Positions 33,504 through 42,670 of a stretch of 64,000 nt of DNA are shown piece by piece (the stretch's first letter is position 1; every line of letters begins with the position of its first letter). Source of the DNA: Clostridiales bacterium (GTDB lineage: Bacteria; Bacillota; Dethiobacteria; Dethiobacterales; Dethiobacteraceae); NCBI GenBank assembly GCA_018335855.1, contig JAGXRM010000019.1:1-64000 (forward strand), written 5' to 3'. A program made the translations under genes and the position numbers. Under the pieces are notes generated by a model. It had not been told where the DNA came from and searched no databases. It worked only from the letters and a program-made list of their open reading frames with translations.

Positions 33504-34261
33504 GTCGTCTTTCCCTCCCGGAAACCGTGGGTAAATTCAGTTGCATAAAGCCGCGATTGCGGATAGTCTTTGCCGGTTAAAAAGTCGCCAACCAGAATCA
33601 TGGCCGTCTTCGTGATGCCTGCCTCTTGAACAAGTGTAGCAATATTATGCAGCGTCCCCCGAATCACCCGTTCCTCGGGCCAGGAAGCCTTCTCAACGAT
33701 GGCAACCGGTGTTTCCGGGGTATACTCGGTAATCAATTCCGCCACAACAGATTCAATCATACCCACACTGAGGAAGATGCACATGGAGGCCCGGTGGGAA
33801 GCTAAACCACGTAAGCTCTCCTTTTCCGGCACAGGAGTCCGTCCCGCCAGCCTGGTAATAATCACAGTCTGCGAGACCTCGGGCAATGTCAGTTCCCGGC
33901 CGACGGCGGCGGCCGCAGCCGCAAACGATGATACACCGGGGACAATCACTGATGAGATGCCCCTTTCAGCCAGTGCGTCCATTTGCTCCTGAATAGCGCC
34001 AAACAGTCCGGGATCTCCAGTATGCAGACGCACTACAGTAACACCATTTTCCACGGCTTCCGTCATTAACTCCACCTGCTGCTCCAGATCAAGGCCTGCA
34101 CTGTCCACCAATTTGGCCTCAGGAGCGGCATGGTTAAGTATGGCGCGATTGACCAGGGAACCCGCATAGAGAACCAGGCCGGCCGTACCAAGCAACCGTG
34201 CGCCTTTCACGGTAATTAACTCCTCATCACCGGGTCCGGCGCCAACAAAGAATACTGTCAA
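33500..34261 (-). CDS. cbiF: Cobalt-precorrin-4 C11-methyltransferase
   Basis: SAM-dependent methylation at C-11. A 253-residue member of the tetrapyrrole methylase family: VFFVGAGPGDEELITVKGA at the start, YAGSLVNRAIL, VVRLHTGDPGLFGAIQEQMD, VPGVSSFAAAAAAVGREL and ASWPEERVIRGTL. Overlaps cbiL and cbiG by four bases on each side. Confidence 0.96.
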   Translation of the reverse strand: MTVFFVGAGPGDEELITVKGARLLGTAGLVLYAGSLVNRAILNHAAPEAKLVDSAGLDLEQQVELMTEAVENGVTVVRLHTGDPGLFGAIQEQMDALAERGISSVIVPGVSSFAAAAAAVGRELTLPEVSQTVIITRLAGRTPVPEKESLRGLASHRASMCIFLSVGMIESVVAELITEYTPETPVAIVEKASWPEERVIRGTLHNIATLVQEAGITKTAMILVGDFLTGKDYPQSRLYATEFTHGFREGKTT

Positions 34262-34983
34262 AGGGGACGCCTCCTTTTTGCTATTAAGAGTGATAAATAA
34301 TCCACATCCTCCCCGCGGAGCGTGAAGGGGTTGTTTGTCCAGGACTCTTCGGCGCTACCGCAGCGGGTGACCAGGTAAACTTCCTCGTCCAGCCCAATCC
34401 GCCGGAGCATTTCCAGCGTCTGATCATAGGCTGCGGAAACTTTCAAAAAAACAATGGTATCAAAATGTTTGGCAATCTCTTTTAATTCTTCTTCATCCAC
34501 AGGAACGGGAACTACTGCCAACCGTTCATCTTTTTCCACCAGCGGCACGCCAACCACAGCGGCGGCGGCATTAATGGCAGAGACGCCGGGAATCACTTCC
34601 GCCTGTGCCTCGGGGTTTTCCCTGCGCAGATAACGCAGCAGGTACCCAAACGTACTGTATAAAAACGGATCGCCAATGGTTACAAACGTTACTGTCTCTC
34701 CATCGGCCAGCAGCGCTGACACCTGCCGGGCGGCATCAATCCAATGTTCTTCCAGGACGTCCTCATCTCTGGACATGGGAAAGAGTAATTCCACAATGCG
34801 GACGTCATCGCGCAGATATCGGGAAGCCGCTGTATACGCCACACTTTCCCGACCCCGTTTGGAGATGGGAATACAAAGCACATCAGTCCGCGACAAAATA
34901 TCTTTGCCTCTGACAGTAATTAAATCTCCGTCTCCGGGCCCCACACCCAAGCCGTAAAGTATACCTTTCGTCACTGCTGTCAC
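34258..34983 (-). CDS. cbiL: Cobalt-factor II C20-methyltransferase
   Basis: SAM-dependent methylation at C-20. A 241-residue protein: LYGLGVGPGDGDLITVRGKD, TFVTIGDPFLYSTFGYLLRY, VIPGVSAINAAAAVVGVPL and TIVFLKVSAAYDQTLE. Overlaps cbiT and cbiF by four bases. Confidence 0.96.
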   Translation of the reverse strand: MTAVTKGILYGLGVGPGDGDLITVRGKDILSRTDVLCIPISKRGRESVAYTAASRYLRDDVRIVELLFPMSRDEDVLEEHWIDAARQVSALLADGETVTFVTIGDPFLYSTFGYLLRYLRRENPEAQAEVIPGVSAINAAAAVVGVPLVEKDERLAVVPVPVDEEELKEIAKHFDTIVFLKVSAAYDQTLEMLRRIGLDEEVYLVTRCGSAEESWTNNPFTLRGEDVDYLSLLIAKRRRPL

Positions 34984-35576
34984 ACATCCTTTTGGGCACT
35001 GAGAATCCAGATACCGTTTTGTGCTTTAAAATACCGTTCCTTACCCAACGCTTCCAGCCGCGAAACCTGAACATGGATACCTTCCAGGCCAGAAAACGGC
35101 GGCGAAGCCAGAATCTCCAAGGCCGCAGCCATGGTTGACGGCGTAATGGCATTTACGATAACCATGCCGCCTGCTGCCATGTTTTCCGCGCAGACAGCAA
35201 GAATATCTTTAAGCCGGCCGCCGCTGCCGCCGATAAACACCCGGTCCGGCGCAGGCAACGTCATTAATGCTCCTGGTGCCTCCCCCTGAAGGACGGTAAC
35301 ATTCCCCACCCCAAAACGGCGGCAGTTTTCCTCAATCAGCACAATCCCCTCAAGGTTCCTTTCCACAGCGTAAACATGGCCGCCCGGTGTAAACAGTGCC
35401 GCTTCCACCGTAAGTGAGCCTGTCCCGGCGCCCACATCCCACACTGTCAGGCCTGGCGCCAGCCTGGCACGGCACACGGTGAGGGCACGGACTTCTTCTT
35501 TAGTCATCGGCACGGTGCCCCGGAGAAATTCACCATCCGGAATTCCCGGAGTATGGCAAGTCCGAATCTCAGACAT
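34980..35576 (-). CDS. cbiT: Cobalt-precorrin-6B C15-methyltransferase (decarboxylating)
   Basis: Class I SAM methyltransferase acting at C-15 and removing the C-12 acetate carboxyl. The 198-residue protein has GTVPMTKEEVRALTVCRARL, VWDVGAGTGSLTVEAALF (SAM motif I), YAVERNLEGIVLIEENCRRF and DRVFIGGSGGRLKDIL. ATG 35576 is behind a GGTGA within the end of cbiE; CbiE and CbiT are often fused (CobL) and are here two overlapping genes. Confidence 0.95.
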   Translation of the reverse strand: MSEIRTCHTPGIPDGEFLRGTVPMTKEEVRALTVCRARLAPGLTVWDVGAGTGSLTVEAALFTPGGHVYAVERNLEGIVLIEENCRRFGVGNVTVLQGEAPGALMTLPAPDRVFIGGSGGRLKDILAVCAENMAAGGMVIVNAITPSTMAAALEILASPPFSGLEGIHVQVSRLEALGKERYFKAQNGIWILSAQKDV

Positions 35577-36189
35577 CTTCAATCACCATCACACAGTCCC
35601 CTTCTACTGTCTCATCCAGCGCTGACAAGCGGGTTTTCACAATTTTTTCATCCGGTGCCGTCAACCTGTAACATAGCGTCACTCCGGTATCAGCACCACC
35701 CCCGTCTAAAACCAGAGTTGCAAGCCGGGCTGGCGTCCAGGCACGGTCAGTAAGAACCGCTTTCCTGCCCGGACCCAAAAGCGGCGGCAACAGTTCCCTG
35801 CCGTCCCGGCCATGGGCAGAAAGAAGCACCGCATCGTGCCACAGAATCCCCAACCGGGCAAACGCCACCTGGAGCGAAGATATCCCCGGGTATACTTCCA
35901 GTTCATCATCGCAAAAATGCTTTTTAAGAAAGGCCAGAAGGCTGTAAAATCCCGGATCACCGGAAACCAGGACAGCAATTTTTTTAGTGCTGGCCCGTTT
36001 TTTTAATTGAGTTACCAAACTGGCCAGATCGGCTGTCACAGGCAATGTTTCTTTCCCCAGTGACCGAAAGGGCGCCAGTGCCCGGGCACCGCCGGCAAGG
36101 ATATCAGCTTCGGCCGCAATTTTTTGTACCACAGGCAGTATGTATTCTTCTCCGCCGGGACCGACCCCGGCCACAATAATCTTAGCCAT
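35569..36189 (-). CDS. cbiE: Cobalt-precorrin-7 C5-methyltransferase
   Basis: SAM-dependent methylation at C-5. A 206-residue protein: IIVAGVGPGGEEYILPVVQK, LAGGARALAPFRSLGKE, VLVSGDPGFYSLLAFLKKH, VYPGISSLQVAFARLGI and SAHGRDGRELLPPL. ATG overlaps the cbiD end by eight bases; the stop overlaps cbiT. Confidence 0.95.
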   Translation of the reverse strand: MAKIIVAGVGPGGEEYILPVVQKIAAEADILAGGARALAPFRSLGKETLPVTADLASLVTQLKKRASTKKIAVLVSGDPGFYSLLAFLKKHFCDDELEVYPGISSLQVAFARLGILWHDAVLLSAHGRDGRELLPPLLGPGRKAVLTDRAWTPARLATLVLDGGGADTGVTLCYRLTAPDEKIVKTRLSALDETVEGDCVMVIEDV

Positions 36190-37303
36190 GGTTCCACTCC
36201 TTTAAGCACGCCGCACCAAATGGATCTGCCGCCAGCACGTCTCCGCGCAAATTTAACAGGATACAGCCCACTTTAATCTGATTCCGGGCAAATTTCCCTG
36301 CCCGGCTTACTGCTTCCGTTGCCACCGCAGTAAGAACGGATGCATTGCCCCGCTCCACCAGATACCGGGCTGATTCCTCGGCCGTATTATGCGCCATCAG
36401 CGCACGAAGCGCCTCCACAGGCAACCCGGCCAGAGCCGCATGAGCCACCAGCGTTTCCCGCCGGGCATCGGCCACAGAACTATGAGTATCGGTAATCCCG
36501 GCCGCCACCTTGACTAATTTGCCGATATGCCCGAGGAGAATTACCTCAGACACCCCTTTGGCCGCACACCCTGTAAGCATATAGCCAATAAAGTTGCTGG
36601 TCAGTATTACAGCATCGGTTTCCACCGGCAATAGTTTGCGGGCATTTGTTTTCCCCATCTTCCCTGGTGTCAGCACTAAGCGCCTGTGTCCCGCCGCCAG
36701 CGCCACATCTATTTGGGGCAAAAGCGAGCGTTTAAACGCTTCGGATGACATCGGTTCCACGATTCCCGTAGTACCCAAAATAGAGATGCCGCCGAGAATA
36801 CCCAAAGACGGGTTTAATGTGCGAGCTGCCAGTTCCCTGCCCCCGGGAACGGAAATGGTTACACGGACTCCTTTGCCTGGGGGAAGAACGCTAACTACGG
36901 CAGCTAAAATCTGTTGCCGTGGCACCGGATTAATGGCTGCCTCTCCCGGAGGCACGGCCAACCCTGGTTTCGTCACCCGGCCCACACCATCCCCTCCCAT
37001 TAGCTGAACTTCTGCCTTAGGGAGAGTTTCCGCTTCTGCCACAATGAGCAGCTTATGGGTGACATCAGGATCATCGCCCGCATCTTTACGGACGGCGCAG
37101 CGTGTCCCGGTTGCAGTGATTTCGCATAATTCCACGGACAGCGTAAGCGTAAGGCCGGACGGTGTATCTACAGTAACCATCTCAACCGTGTCGCCGGTAT
37201 AGAGAAAACGCACTGCTGCGGCAGCAGCGGCGGCGGCGCATGTTCCTGTGGTAAAGCCGGCACGTAATGTTGTGCCGTCCGGTTGTTGGTATACTGGAAG
37301 CAT
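36182..37303 (-). CDS. cbiD: Cobalt-precorrin-5B C1-methyltransferase
   Basis: C-1 methylation in the anaerobic pathway. The 373-residue protein starts LRAGFTTGTCAAAAAAAAVR and has DAGDDPDVTHK, GVGRVTKPGLAVPPGEAAIN, ISVPGGRELAARTLNPSLGI, LGTTGIVEPMSSEAFKRSLL and LLGHIGKLVKVAAGI, all family motifs. Twelve bases behind cbiO. Confidence 0.96.
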   Translation of the reverse strand: MLPVYQQPDGTTLRAGFTTGTCAAAAAAAAVRFLYTGDTVEMVTVDTPSGLTLTLSVELCEITATGTRCAVRKDAGDDPDVTHKLLIVAEAETLPKAEVQLMGGDGVGRVTKPGLAVPPGEAAINPVPRQQILAAVVSVLPPGKGVRVTISVPGGRELAARTLNPSLGILGGISILGTTGIVEPMSSEAFKRSLLPQIDVALAAGHRRLVLTPGKMGKTNARKLLPVETDAVILTSNFIGYMLTGCAAKGVSEVILLGHIGKLVKVAAGITDTHSSVADARRETLVAHAALAGLPVEALRALMAHNTAEESARYLVERGNASVLTAVATEAVSRAGKFARNQIKVGCILLNLRGDVLAADPFGAACLKEWNHG

Positions 37304-37315
37304 ACTTGTATCCCC

Positions 37316-38158
37316 TTAGCGTTTATTCCCCAGCCGATCCTTTATCCACTTTCGGGCCTGTCCGATTGTTAACGGCAATGTCTCTGTATCAACGTCATCT
37401 TTGTCGCGCAATATCTCGGCAAGATGAGCGATTCGCGGCAACCGCAACCCGGCCTTTCGCATCGCGGCCGCATCACTGAGCACTTCTGCCGCCGGACCGG
37501 TACGGACGACCTGCCCCTTGTCAAGGACGCAAACACGGTGGGCAAACACGGCCGCCAAATCCACATCATGGGTAGTCACGACCACTGTGAGCTGTTTTGA
37601 TTCATTGAGTGCCCTGACCAATTCCATGATACGCACGGCACCTATGGGATCAATCCCGGCTGTAGGCTCATCCAGCAGCAACACTTCCGGATCCATGACC
37701 AGGATCCCGGCCAGTGCTGCCCTTTTCTTCTGACCGTACGAAAGGGTGCGGACTTCCCTGGGCCCGAACCCGGCAAGGCCCACCGTTGCCAACGCCTCCG
37801 CTGCCATTTCTCTGGCCTTTTCTCCATCTTCCCCTAAGTTGCGGGGACCGTACATCACATCTTCTTCTACGGTAGGTGCAAATAACTGGTCGTTGGGATC
37901 CTGAAAAACCAATCCTACCTTACTGAATAAATCTTTTTCCCGGTATCTCCCCAGAAGCATGCCATGAAGGGAAACAGCGCCCGAACCAGGCCTTAGCAGC
38001 CCATTTAGATGGTGAAGCAGGGTCGTCTTCCCCGAACCGTTTACTCCGAGAAGAAATAATATTTCACCTGTTTCCACAGTCAGTGTCAGCCGGTCAAGCG
38101 CCGGGACGTTGGTGCCAGGATACGTATAGGTAATATCTTGTGCAGTTAAAATTGACAC
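37316..38158 (-). CDS. cbiO: Cobalt ECF transporter ATPase CbiO
   Basis: ATP-binding subunit of the CbiMQO cobalt importer. 280 residues: Walker A LLGVNGSGKTTLL, Q-loop LVFQDPNDQLFAPTVEEDV, signature LSYGQKKRAALAGIL, Walker B VLLLDEPTAGID, H-loop TTHDVD. GTG 38158 is seven bases behind GGGAGG and gives the usual N-terminus; the longer frame upstream overlaps cbiQ. The C-terminal 50 residues (RKAGLRLPRIAHLAEIL...) are the common extension of cobalt and nickel ATPases. Confidence 0.95.
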   Translation of the reverse strand: MSILTAQDITYTYPGTNVPALDRLTLTVETGEILFLLGVNGSGKTTLLHHLNGLLRPGSGAVSLHGMLLGRYREKDLFSKVGLVFQDPNDQLFAPTVEEDVMYGPRNLGEDGEKAREMAAEALATVGLAGFGPREVRTLSYGQKKRAALAGILVMDPEVLLLDEPTAGIDPIGAVRIMELVRALNESKQLTVVVTTHDVDLAAVFAHRVCVLDKGQVVRTGPAAEVLSDAAAMRKAGLRLPRIAHLAEILRDKDDVDTETLPLTIGQARKWIKDRLGNKR

Positions 38159-38189
38159 GGCGCCACCTCCCGATAAGACTACTATGATT

Positions 38190-38921
38190 TTACCACACTT
38201 GCCAGCGCCCAACATACAGTGCAAGGAAAAGTACCGCTGCGGTGAAAAGGGGAATCGCATGACGAAAATGAGTGACGGTAAGAGGTTTTGGCCGCTCCGC
38301 CGTTGCTCTGCCGTCAAACCCGCGAATACGCATGGCCCGATACGTCCGCTCACTGTGGTCAAATGCGCGCACCACGGCCTGCCCGCCGATTGCCGCTGTG
38401 GAAACGGCGGCAGAGCGCCAGTCCTGGTAACCCAGTCGCAGCGTCCTGGCCTGGCGCATTCTGCAGATTTCCTCTTCATAGACAGAAAGATAACGCCAAG
38501 TCATGCTAAGTACAGCAACCACCGGTGCCGGCACCCGCAGCCAGGTCATGGCACCGTTAATTTGCGTTAGTGTAGACGATTGGGCAAACCAGAAAAATGC
38601 CAAAACACCGGATGCAATCCGCAGTGCCAATAATCGTCCCATCACAAACCCCTGCGGAGAGTACCTAATCAGTTGCCCTAAAATTGTAACGGTTTCCATG
38701 GGCGCACCGCCAAAAAAGAAATGAGCCAGGAAAAAGATGGCAGCAAACGTCAATGGAATAAGCAGCCTTTTAAAGCTTCGCAAAGGCGGACGGGTGAAAA
38801 CGATTAAACATCCGAAAAAGCAAGCGGTGAAGATAAGAAACTGCGGCCGGGTGGACGCACTCCCCAGCAGTAAGATGAAAATCAGAAAAAGAAGTTTCAA
38901 TCGGACATCAATGTTTTTCAT
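38190..38921 (-). CDS. cbiQ: Cobalt ECF transporter transmembrane subunit CbiQ
   Basis: Coupling membrane subunit of the cobalt importer. 243 residues with five to six membrane segments and the two ATPase-contact motifs as AQARTLRLG-like (RQARTLRLGYQDW) and SERTYRAMRIRGFDG. The ATG at 38921 overlaps the cbiM stop (ATGA), which excludes the longer upstream frame. Confidence 0.93.
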   Translation of the reverse strand: MKNIDVRLKLLFLIFILLLGSASTRPQFLIFTACFFGCLIVFTRPPLRSFKRLLIPLTFAAIFFLAHFFFGGAPMETVTILGQLIRYSPQGFVMGRLLALRIASGVLAFFWFAQSSTLTQINGAMTWLRVPAPVVAVLSMTWRYLSVYEEEICRMRQARTLRLGYQDWRSAAVSTAAIGGQAVVRAFDHSERTYRAMRIRGFDGRATAERPKPLTVTHFRHAIPLFTAAVLFLALYVGRWQVW

Positions 38922-39583
38922 TGCTCGGCCTCCGCCTGCTGCAGCCGTTTCACCAACGCCGGCCGGGATTGTGTAACATAGTTCAGTATACCCACCGTGA
39001 TAAATCCTTCCAGTAACGCTACCGGAAGCTGCAGGGGGAGAAACGCCAATATCAGCACTGCCCACTGGGCAAAAAAAGTTTGCCCGGGAAACACCGGTGC
39101 CAACTGCAGTGCAGAAACAACATAGACCGCCAGATCACCAATCAGCGCCGCCAAAAATATAGCCGCCGGCTTGGGAACGCGAACCCGCAAAGCCGAACGG
39201 TAAACAGCAATGGTTGCAAAAGAACCGGCTACGCCCATAGCAAAAACATTGGCACCCAGTGGTCCCAAACCTCCCTCTCCCAGGAGGAGCGCCTGAAGAA
39301 TCAAAGCAACTAAAGACAAAATAATAGCGAGCCATGGACCAACCAACAGCGCAGCCAGCGGCACACCGACCATATGGGCCGACGTTCCGGTAAACGGTAC
39401 CGGGATATGCAGCATGGACATGACAAAAACGGCTGCTCCCAGTATCCCCATCATCGGCAGTAGCTCCGGTATCTTCTTTTCCGTCTTTCTGTATTCCTTA
39501 ACGGCCCGAACCAGCATGATACCGCTGGCACCGGCCCACCCGGCAGCTTGTGCTGCCGGTAAAATTCCCTCAGGCAAATGCAT
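38918..39583 (-). CDS. cbiM: Cobalt ECF transporter substrate subunit CbiM
   Basis: Metal-binding membrane subunit. 221 residues beginning Met-His-Leu-Pro-Glu-Gly; the His2 loop inserts into the metal site, so the N-terminus must be exact. VPFTGTSAHMVGVPLAALLV and LLGEGGLGPLGANVFAMGV are family motifs. No cbiN gene lies between cbiM and cbiQ, and none is seen elsewhere in the window. Thirteen bases in front is the cbiP stop. Confidence 0.95.
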   Translation of the reverse strand: MHLPEGILPAAQAAGWAGASGIMLVRAVKEYRKTEKKIPELLPMMGILGAAVFVMSMLHIPVPFTGTSAHMVGVPLAALLVGPWLAIILSLVALILQALLLGEGGLGPLGANVFAMGVAGSFATIAVYRSALRVRVPKPAAIFLAALIGDLAVYVVSALQLAPVFPGQTFFAQWAVLILAFLPLQLPVALLEGFITVGILNYVTQSRPALVKRLQQAEAEQ

Positions 39584-39596
39584 GGTGTAGCCTCCT

Positions 39597-41078
39597 TTAT
39601 GTCTTTTGAATCAATGTATGTAGCAATTCCAAATCAAGGTGGTCACGGACAGCCTGGGCCAGCAGGCGGTATGAGCTTTCCCGCCGCTGCCGGGCCGAAA
39701 CACCGTCACCGGTCCGTTCAGGTAATCCATGGGCAACACGCACCCGGTTGAGGAACCCTTGCCGGAACTGCGCTGAATCAAACAATCCGTGCAGATACGT
39801 GCCAATTACCCGCCCGTCCCCACTCACCGCCCCGTCCGGCCGCCATACCCCGTCTTCAGCGGCTAAACTGGCAAAGGGCTCTCCGGCCAGCCGTATCGTC
39901 CTTCCCATGTGTATTTCATAGCCTTCCAGTGACTCACCCTCGAACACGGTTTTACCTGTAACGCGGATTGTGGTTTTCTCCGGGTAAAATTCCGTCTCCA
40001 CCGGCAGCAGACCCAATCCCTGGCCGTCACCGCCGGTACCGTCACTGCCGGATGGGTCTGTAATTCGTTCCCCCAGCATCTGGTAACCGCCGCAGACACC
40101 GACCACGTAGGAGCCGTGTTGCTGGGCGGCCAATATTGTCTCCGCCAGGCCGCTGTCCCTGAGAAACGCCAAGTCTGCCAGGGTATTTTTTGTTCCCGGC
40201 AAAATAATCAGATGAGGAGAGCCAATCTCACCCGGTCGGTCCGTGAACCGCAGCGATACCCCCTCTTCTTCGGCCAAAACGTGGTAATCGGTAAAGTTGG
40301 CAATCCGCGGCAGGGTAATGACAACAACTTGCAGCTCCCCCGCTCCGTTCCCGGCCCCGCGCAGGCCCAGAGAATCCTCGGCGGGCAACGACAGCTTCTC
40401 CAGAAACGGCACCACCCCTACAATGGGCTTGCCTGTAATTTCTGTTAGCTGGTCTAAACCGGGCTGCAGCCTTTCCTTAATTCCCCGGAACTTATTAATG
40501 ATCACACCCTGCACCCGGTTTCGTTCATCATCGGTAAGAAGGGCCAGTGTACCTACCACGGCGGCAAACACTCCGCCGCGGTCTATGTCGGCAGCCAAAA
40601 GTACAGGAGCATCCGCAGCAGCAGCCAATCTCATATTTACGATGTCATGGTCACGGAGATTCACTTCGGCCGGGCTGCCTGCCCCTTCTATCACCACCAC
40701 ATCAAACTGTCGGCGCAGCTTTGTCAAAGCTTTAAGCACGGCGGGAAACGCTTCCTGTTTGTATTCCTGATAGTGTGCTGCAGACATATCGCCCACCGGT
40801 TTCCCGCTGACAATAACCTGGCAGTCCGTATCCGACACCGGCTTGAGTAACACAGGATTCATCTCCACCATCGGTGCCACCCTGGCCGCCTCAGCCTGCA
40901 TCACCTGAGCCCAGCCAATCTCACCGCCGGGGACAACCATGGCATTTAGGGCCATATTCTGCGCCTTAAACGGTGCCACAGTATACCCTTCCTCACTGAG
41001 CCAGCGGCAGAGCGCAGCGCAAAGGATACTTTTGCCTGTGTCCGATGAGGTGCCCTGCACCATAATCACAGCACCCAT
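39597..41078 (-). CDS. cbiP: Cobyric acid synthase (canonical-like copy)
   Basis: Glutamine- and ATP-dependent amidation of adenosylcobyrinate a,c-diamide at four carboxylates. 493 residues: MVQGTSSDTGKSILCAALCR, VAPFKAQNMALN, GGEIGWAQVMQAEAA, MNPVLLKPVSDTDCQVIV, EGAGSPAEVNLRDHDIVNM, and in the glutaminase domain VVGVCGGYQMLGERI (nucleophile Cys) and YEIHMGRT. It retains the Gln of the conserved QNM-LN motif. Starts one base from the stop of the neighbouring paralogue. Confidence 0.93.
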   Translation of the reverse strand: MGAVIMVQGTSSDTGKSILCAALCRWLSEEGYTVAPFKAQNMALNAMVVPGGEIGWAQVMQAEAARVAPMVEMNPVLLKPVSDTDCQVIVSGKPVGDMSAAHYQEYKQEAFPAVLKALTKLRRQFDVVVIEGAGSPAEVNLRDHDIVNMRLAAAADAPVLLAADIDRGGVFAAVVGTLALLTDDERNRVQGVIINKFRGIKERLQPGLDQLTEITGKPIVGVVPFLEKLSLPAEDSLGLRGAGNGAGELQVVVITLPRIANFTDYHVLAEEEGVSLRFTDRPGEIGSPHLIILPGTKNTLADLAFLRDSGLAETILAAQQHGSYVVGVCGGYQMLGERITDPSGSDGTGGDGQGLGLLPVETEFYPEKTTIRVTGKTVFEGESLEGYEIHMGRTIRLAGEPFASLAAEDGVWRPDGAVSGDGRVIGTYLHGLFDSAQFRQGFLNRVRVAHGLPERTGDGVSARQRRESSYRLLAQAVRDHLDLELLHTLIQKT

Positions 41079-42613
41079 CAGCTCTCACCCCGCTTCGGCC
41101 CGTTCAGGCCCATCATCGCATAAATTGCATCCATGTCCAGCGAGGCCCGGACATGGTCTGCCAAACGGTCAATTGGTTTGACAACAGCGTCTTCCGACGG
41201 TGCCAGGGCTACCCAGCCCTTACGCAATCGCAGTGTATTAAGCCAGGTCCGTCTGAAAACCGGTTTATCAAAAACGCCGTGCAGATAGGTACCCCAGATG
41301 TTTCCGCAAGGGGAAACGGCGCCTTCAGGAATTTTATCCCCTGAGTCCGTAATGAGCTGAAACGCAGGCAGGCACCCGGTATGACGCTCTGTCTGCCCCA
41401 TATGTATTTCGTACCCTTCTACCAGGCAGCCCTCAGCAAAGGGCAACAGTCCTTCAGCCCGGGCACGGGTAACCCTTTTTTCGGGGAAAAAGTTTGTATC
41501 GGTAGCCAGTAAACCAAGCCCGCCGGTAACAAGAGGAGCCCCTCCTGATTCCCGGCCATCGGGGTCACTCAGTGTCTGCCCCAGAATCTGATATCCGCCA
41601 CAAATTCCCACCACAGGCACGCCACGGGCAGCCAGATTTATGACAGCCGCAGCCAACCCCGTTTCTTGCAGAAAAGTGAGATCGTTCATACTGTTTTTCG
41701 TGCCGGGAATAATGACGGCGTCCATATCGGCGGACAATTGCTCCGGGTCATTGCAATAGTGAAGCGAAACATCACTTTCAGCTGCCAATGCATCCAAATC
41801 GGTAAAATTTGAGATGTGGGGCAGGCGAAGCACTGCGATGCGCAACTGGTTTTCCCCATGATTCAGCGGTACCTCTATCCTCTCCAGCGCCACACCATCT
41901 TCTTCAGCCAGACCTGTATCGGCTACGTAAGGCACTACACCGATTACTGGCCTGCCGGTCCGTTCTTCCACCACATCTAACCCTGGTTGCAATAACTCCA
42001 GATCACCGCGGAATTTATTAAAGATAAATCCCGCTACCCGGGCATTGTCTTCTGCGGGGAGAAGCATCATTGTTCCAACTACCGCAGCCAGCGCACCGCC
42101 CTGATTCACATCTCCCACCAGTAAGACTGGTGCGTCTGCCAGGTGAGCCACTTTCATGTTGGCCACATCCTGTGCGGCTAAATTAATTTCTGCAGGGCTT
42201 CCCGCACCTTCAATGACCAGAATTTCATAGTCTTTGTGTAATATACTGAGTGACTCCCCGATGATATTCATACAAAGAGCGACATATTCTTCTTCCGTCC
42301 TGGTTGAGTAATCCATATCGCCATGGACCTGGCCCCGGACAATAACCTGCGCCTGTCCTTTTCCTTTGGGCTTAACTAAAATAGGATTCATATGTACAGT
42401 GGCCTCAATCCCGGCCGCCTCAGCCTGCTCTCCCTGGGCACGGCCAATTTCGCCACCGTCTGCAGTCACATGGGAGTTCAGTGCCATGTTCCAGCTTTTA
42501 AACGGCGCCACACGGTAGCCCTCCCGGGCAAAAATACGGCAGAGCGCCGCAGCAATCACACTCTTGCCCACATGTGAAGCTGTCCCTTGAATCATAATTG
42601 TTTTCGCCATCAT
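41078..42613 (-). CDS. Cobyric acid synthase paralogue, diverged
   Basis: A second CbiP-family protein, 511 residues, first gene of the cobalamin operon. The domains are the same: P-loop MIQGTASHVGKSVIAAALCR, MNPILVKPKGKGQAQVIV, EGAGSPAEINLAAQDVANM, glutaminase VVGICGGYQILGQTL and YEIHMGQT, GTYLHGVFDKP. It differs at conserved positions: FKSWNMALNSHV, with Trp where the other copy and most family members have Gln, and KPKGKG where most have Lys-Pro-x-Ser/Thr-Asp. All glutaminase residues are present, so it is likely active, but its substrate may differ (another amidated tetrapyrrole, or a subset of the four amides). AAAGGA and a double ATG mark the start. Confidence 0.85.
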   Translation of the reverse strand: MMAKTIMIQGTASHVGKSVIAAALCRIFAREGYRVAPFKSWNMALNSHVTADGGEIGRAQGEQAEAAGIEATVHMNPILVKPKGKGQAQVIVRGQVHGDMDYSTRTEEEYVALCMNIIGESLSILHKDYEILVIEGAGSPAEINLAAQDVANMKVAHLADAPVLLVGDVNQGGALAAVVGTMMLLPAEDNARVAGFIFNKFRGDLELLQPGLDVVEERTGRPVIGVVPYVADTGLAEEDGVALERIEVPLNHGENQLRIAVLRLPHISNFTDLDALAAESDVSLHYCNDPEQLSADMDAVIIPGTKNSMNDLTFLQETGLAAAVINLAARGVPVVGICGGYQILGQTLSDPDGRESGGAPLVTGGLGLLATDTNFFPEKRVTRARAEGLLPFAEGCLVEGYEIHMGQTERHTGCLPAFQLITDSGDKIPEGAVSPCGNIWGTYLHGVFDKPVFRRTWLNTLRLRKGWVALAPSEDAVVKPIDRLADHVRASLDMDAIYAMMGLNGPKRGES

Positions 42614-42637
42614 CGAATCCTTTCACCGGCTCACTTC

Positions 42638-42666
42638 TTGACAAAAAACCGGGCGGAGAGTAAAAT
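42638..42666 (+). promoter_or_regulatory. Consensus promoter of the ferredoxin gene
   Basis: TTGACA (42638-42643), 17 bases, TAAAAT (42661-42666). It lies in the 94-base gap between the cobalamin operon start (42613, minus) and the ferredoxin start (42708, plus). Confidence 0.85.
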
Positions 42667-42670
42667 ATAC

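Noticed and set aside
38159-38479. CbiO extended N-terminus
   Set aside because: The extension runs antiparallel in function through cbiQ coding sequence, and GTG 38158 has a proper ribosome site.
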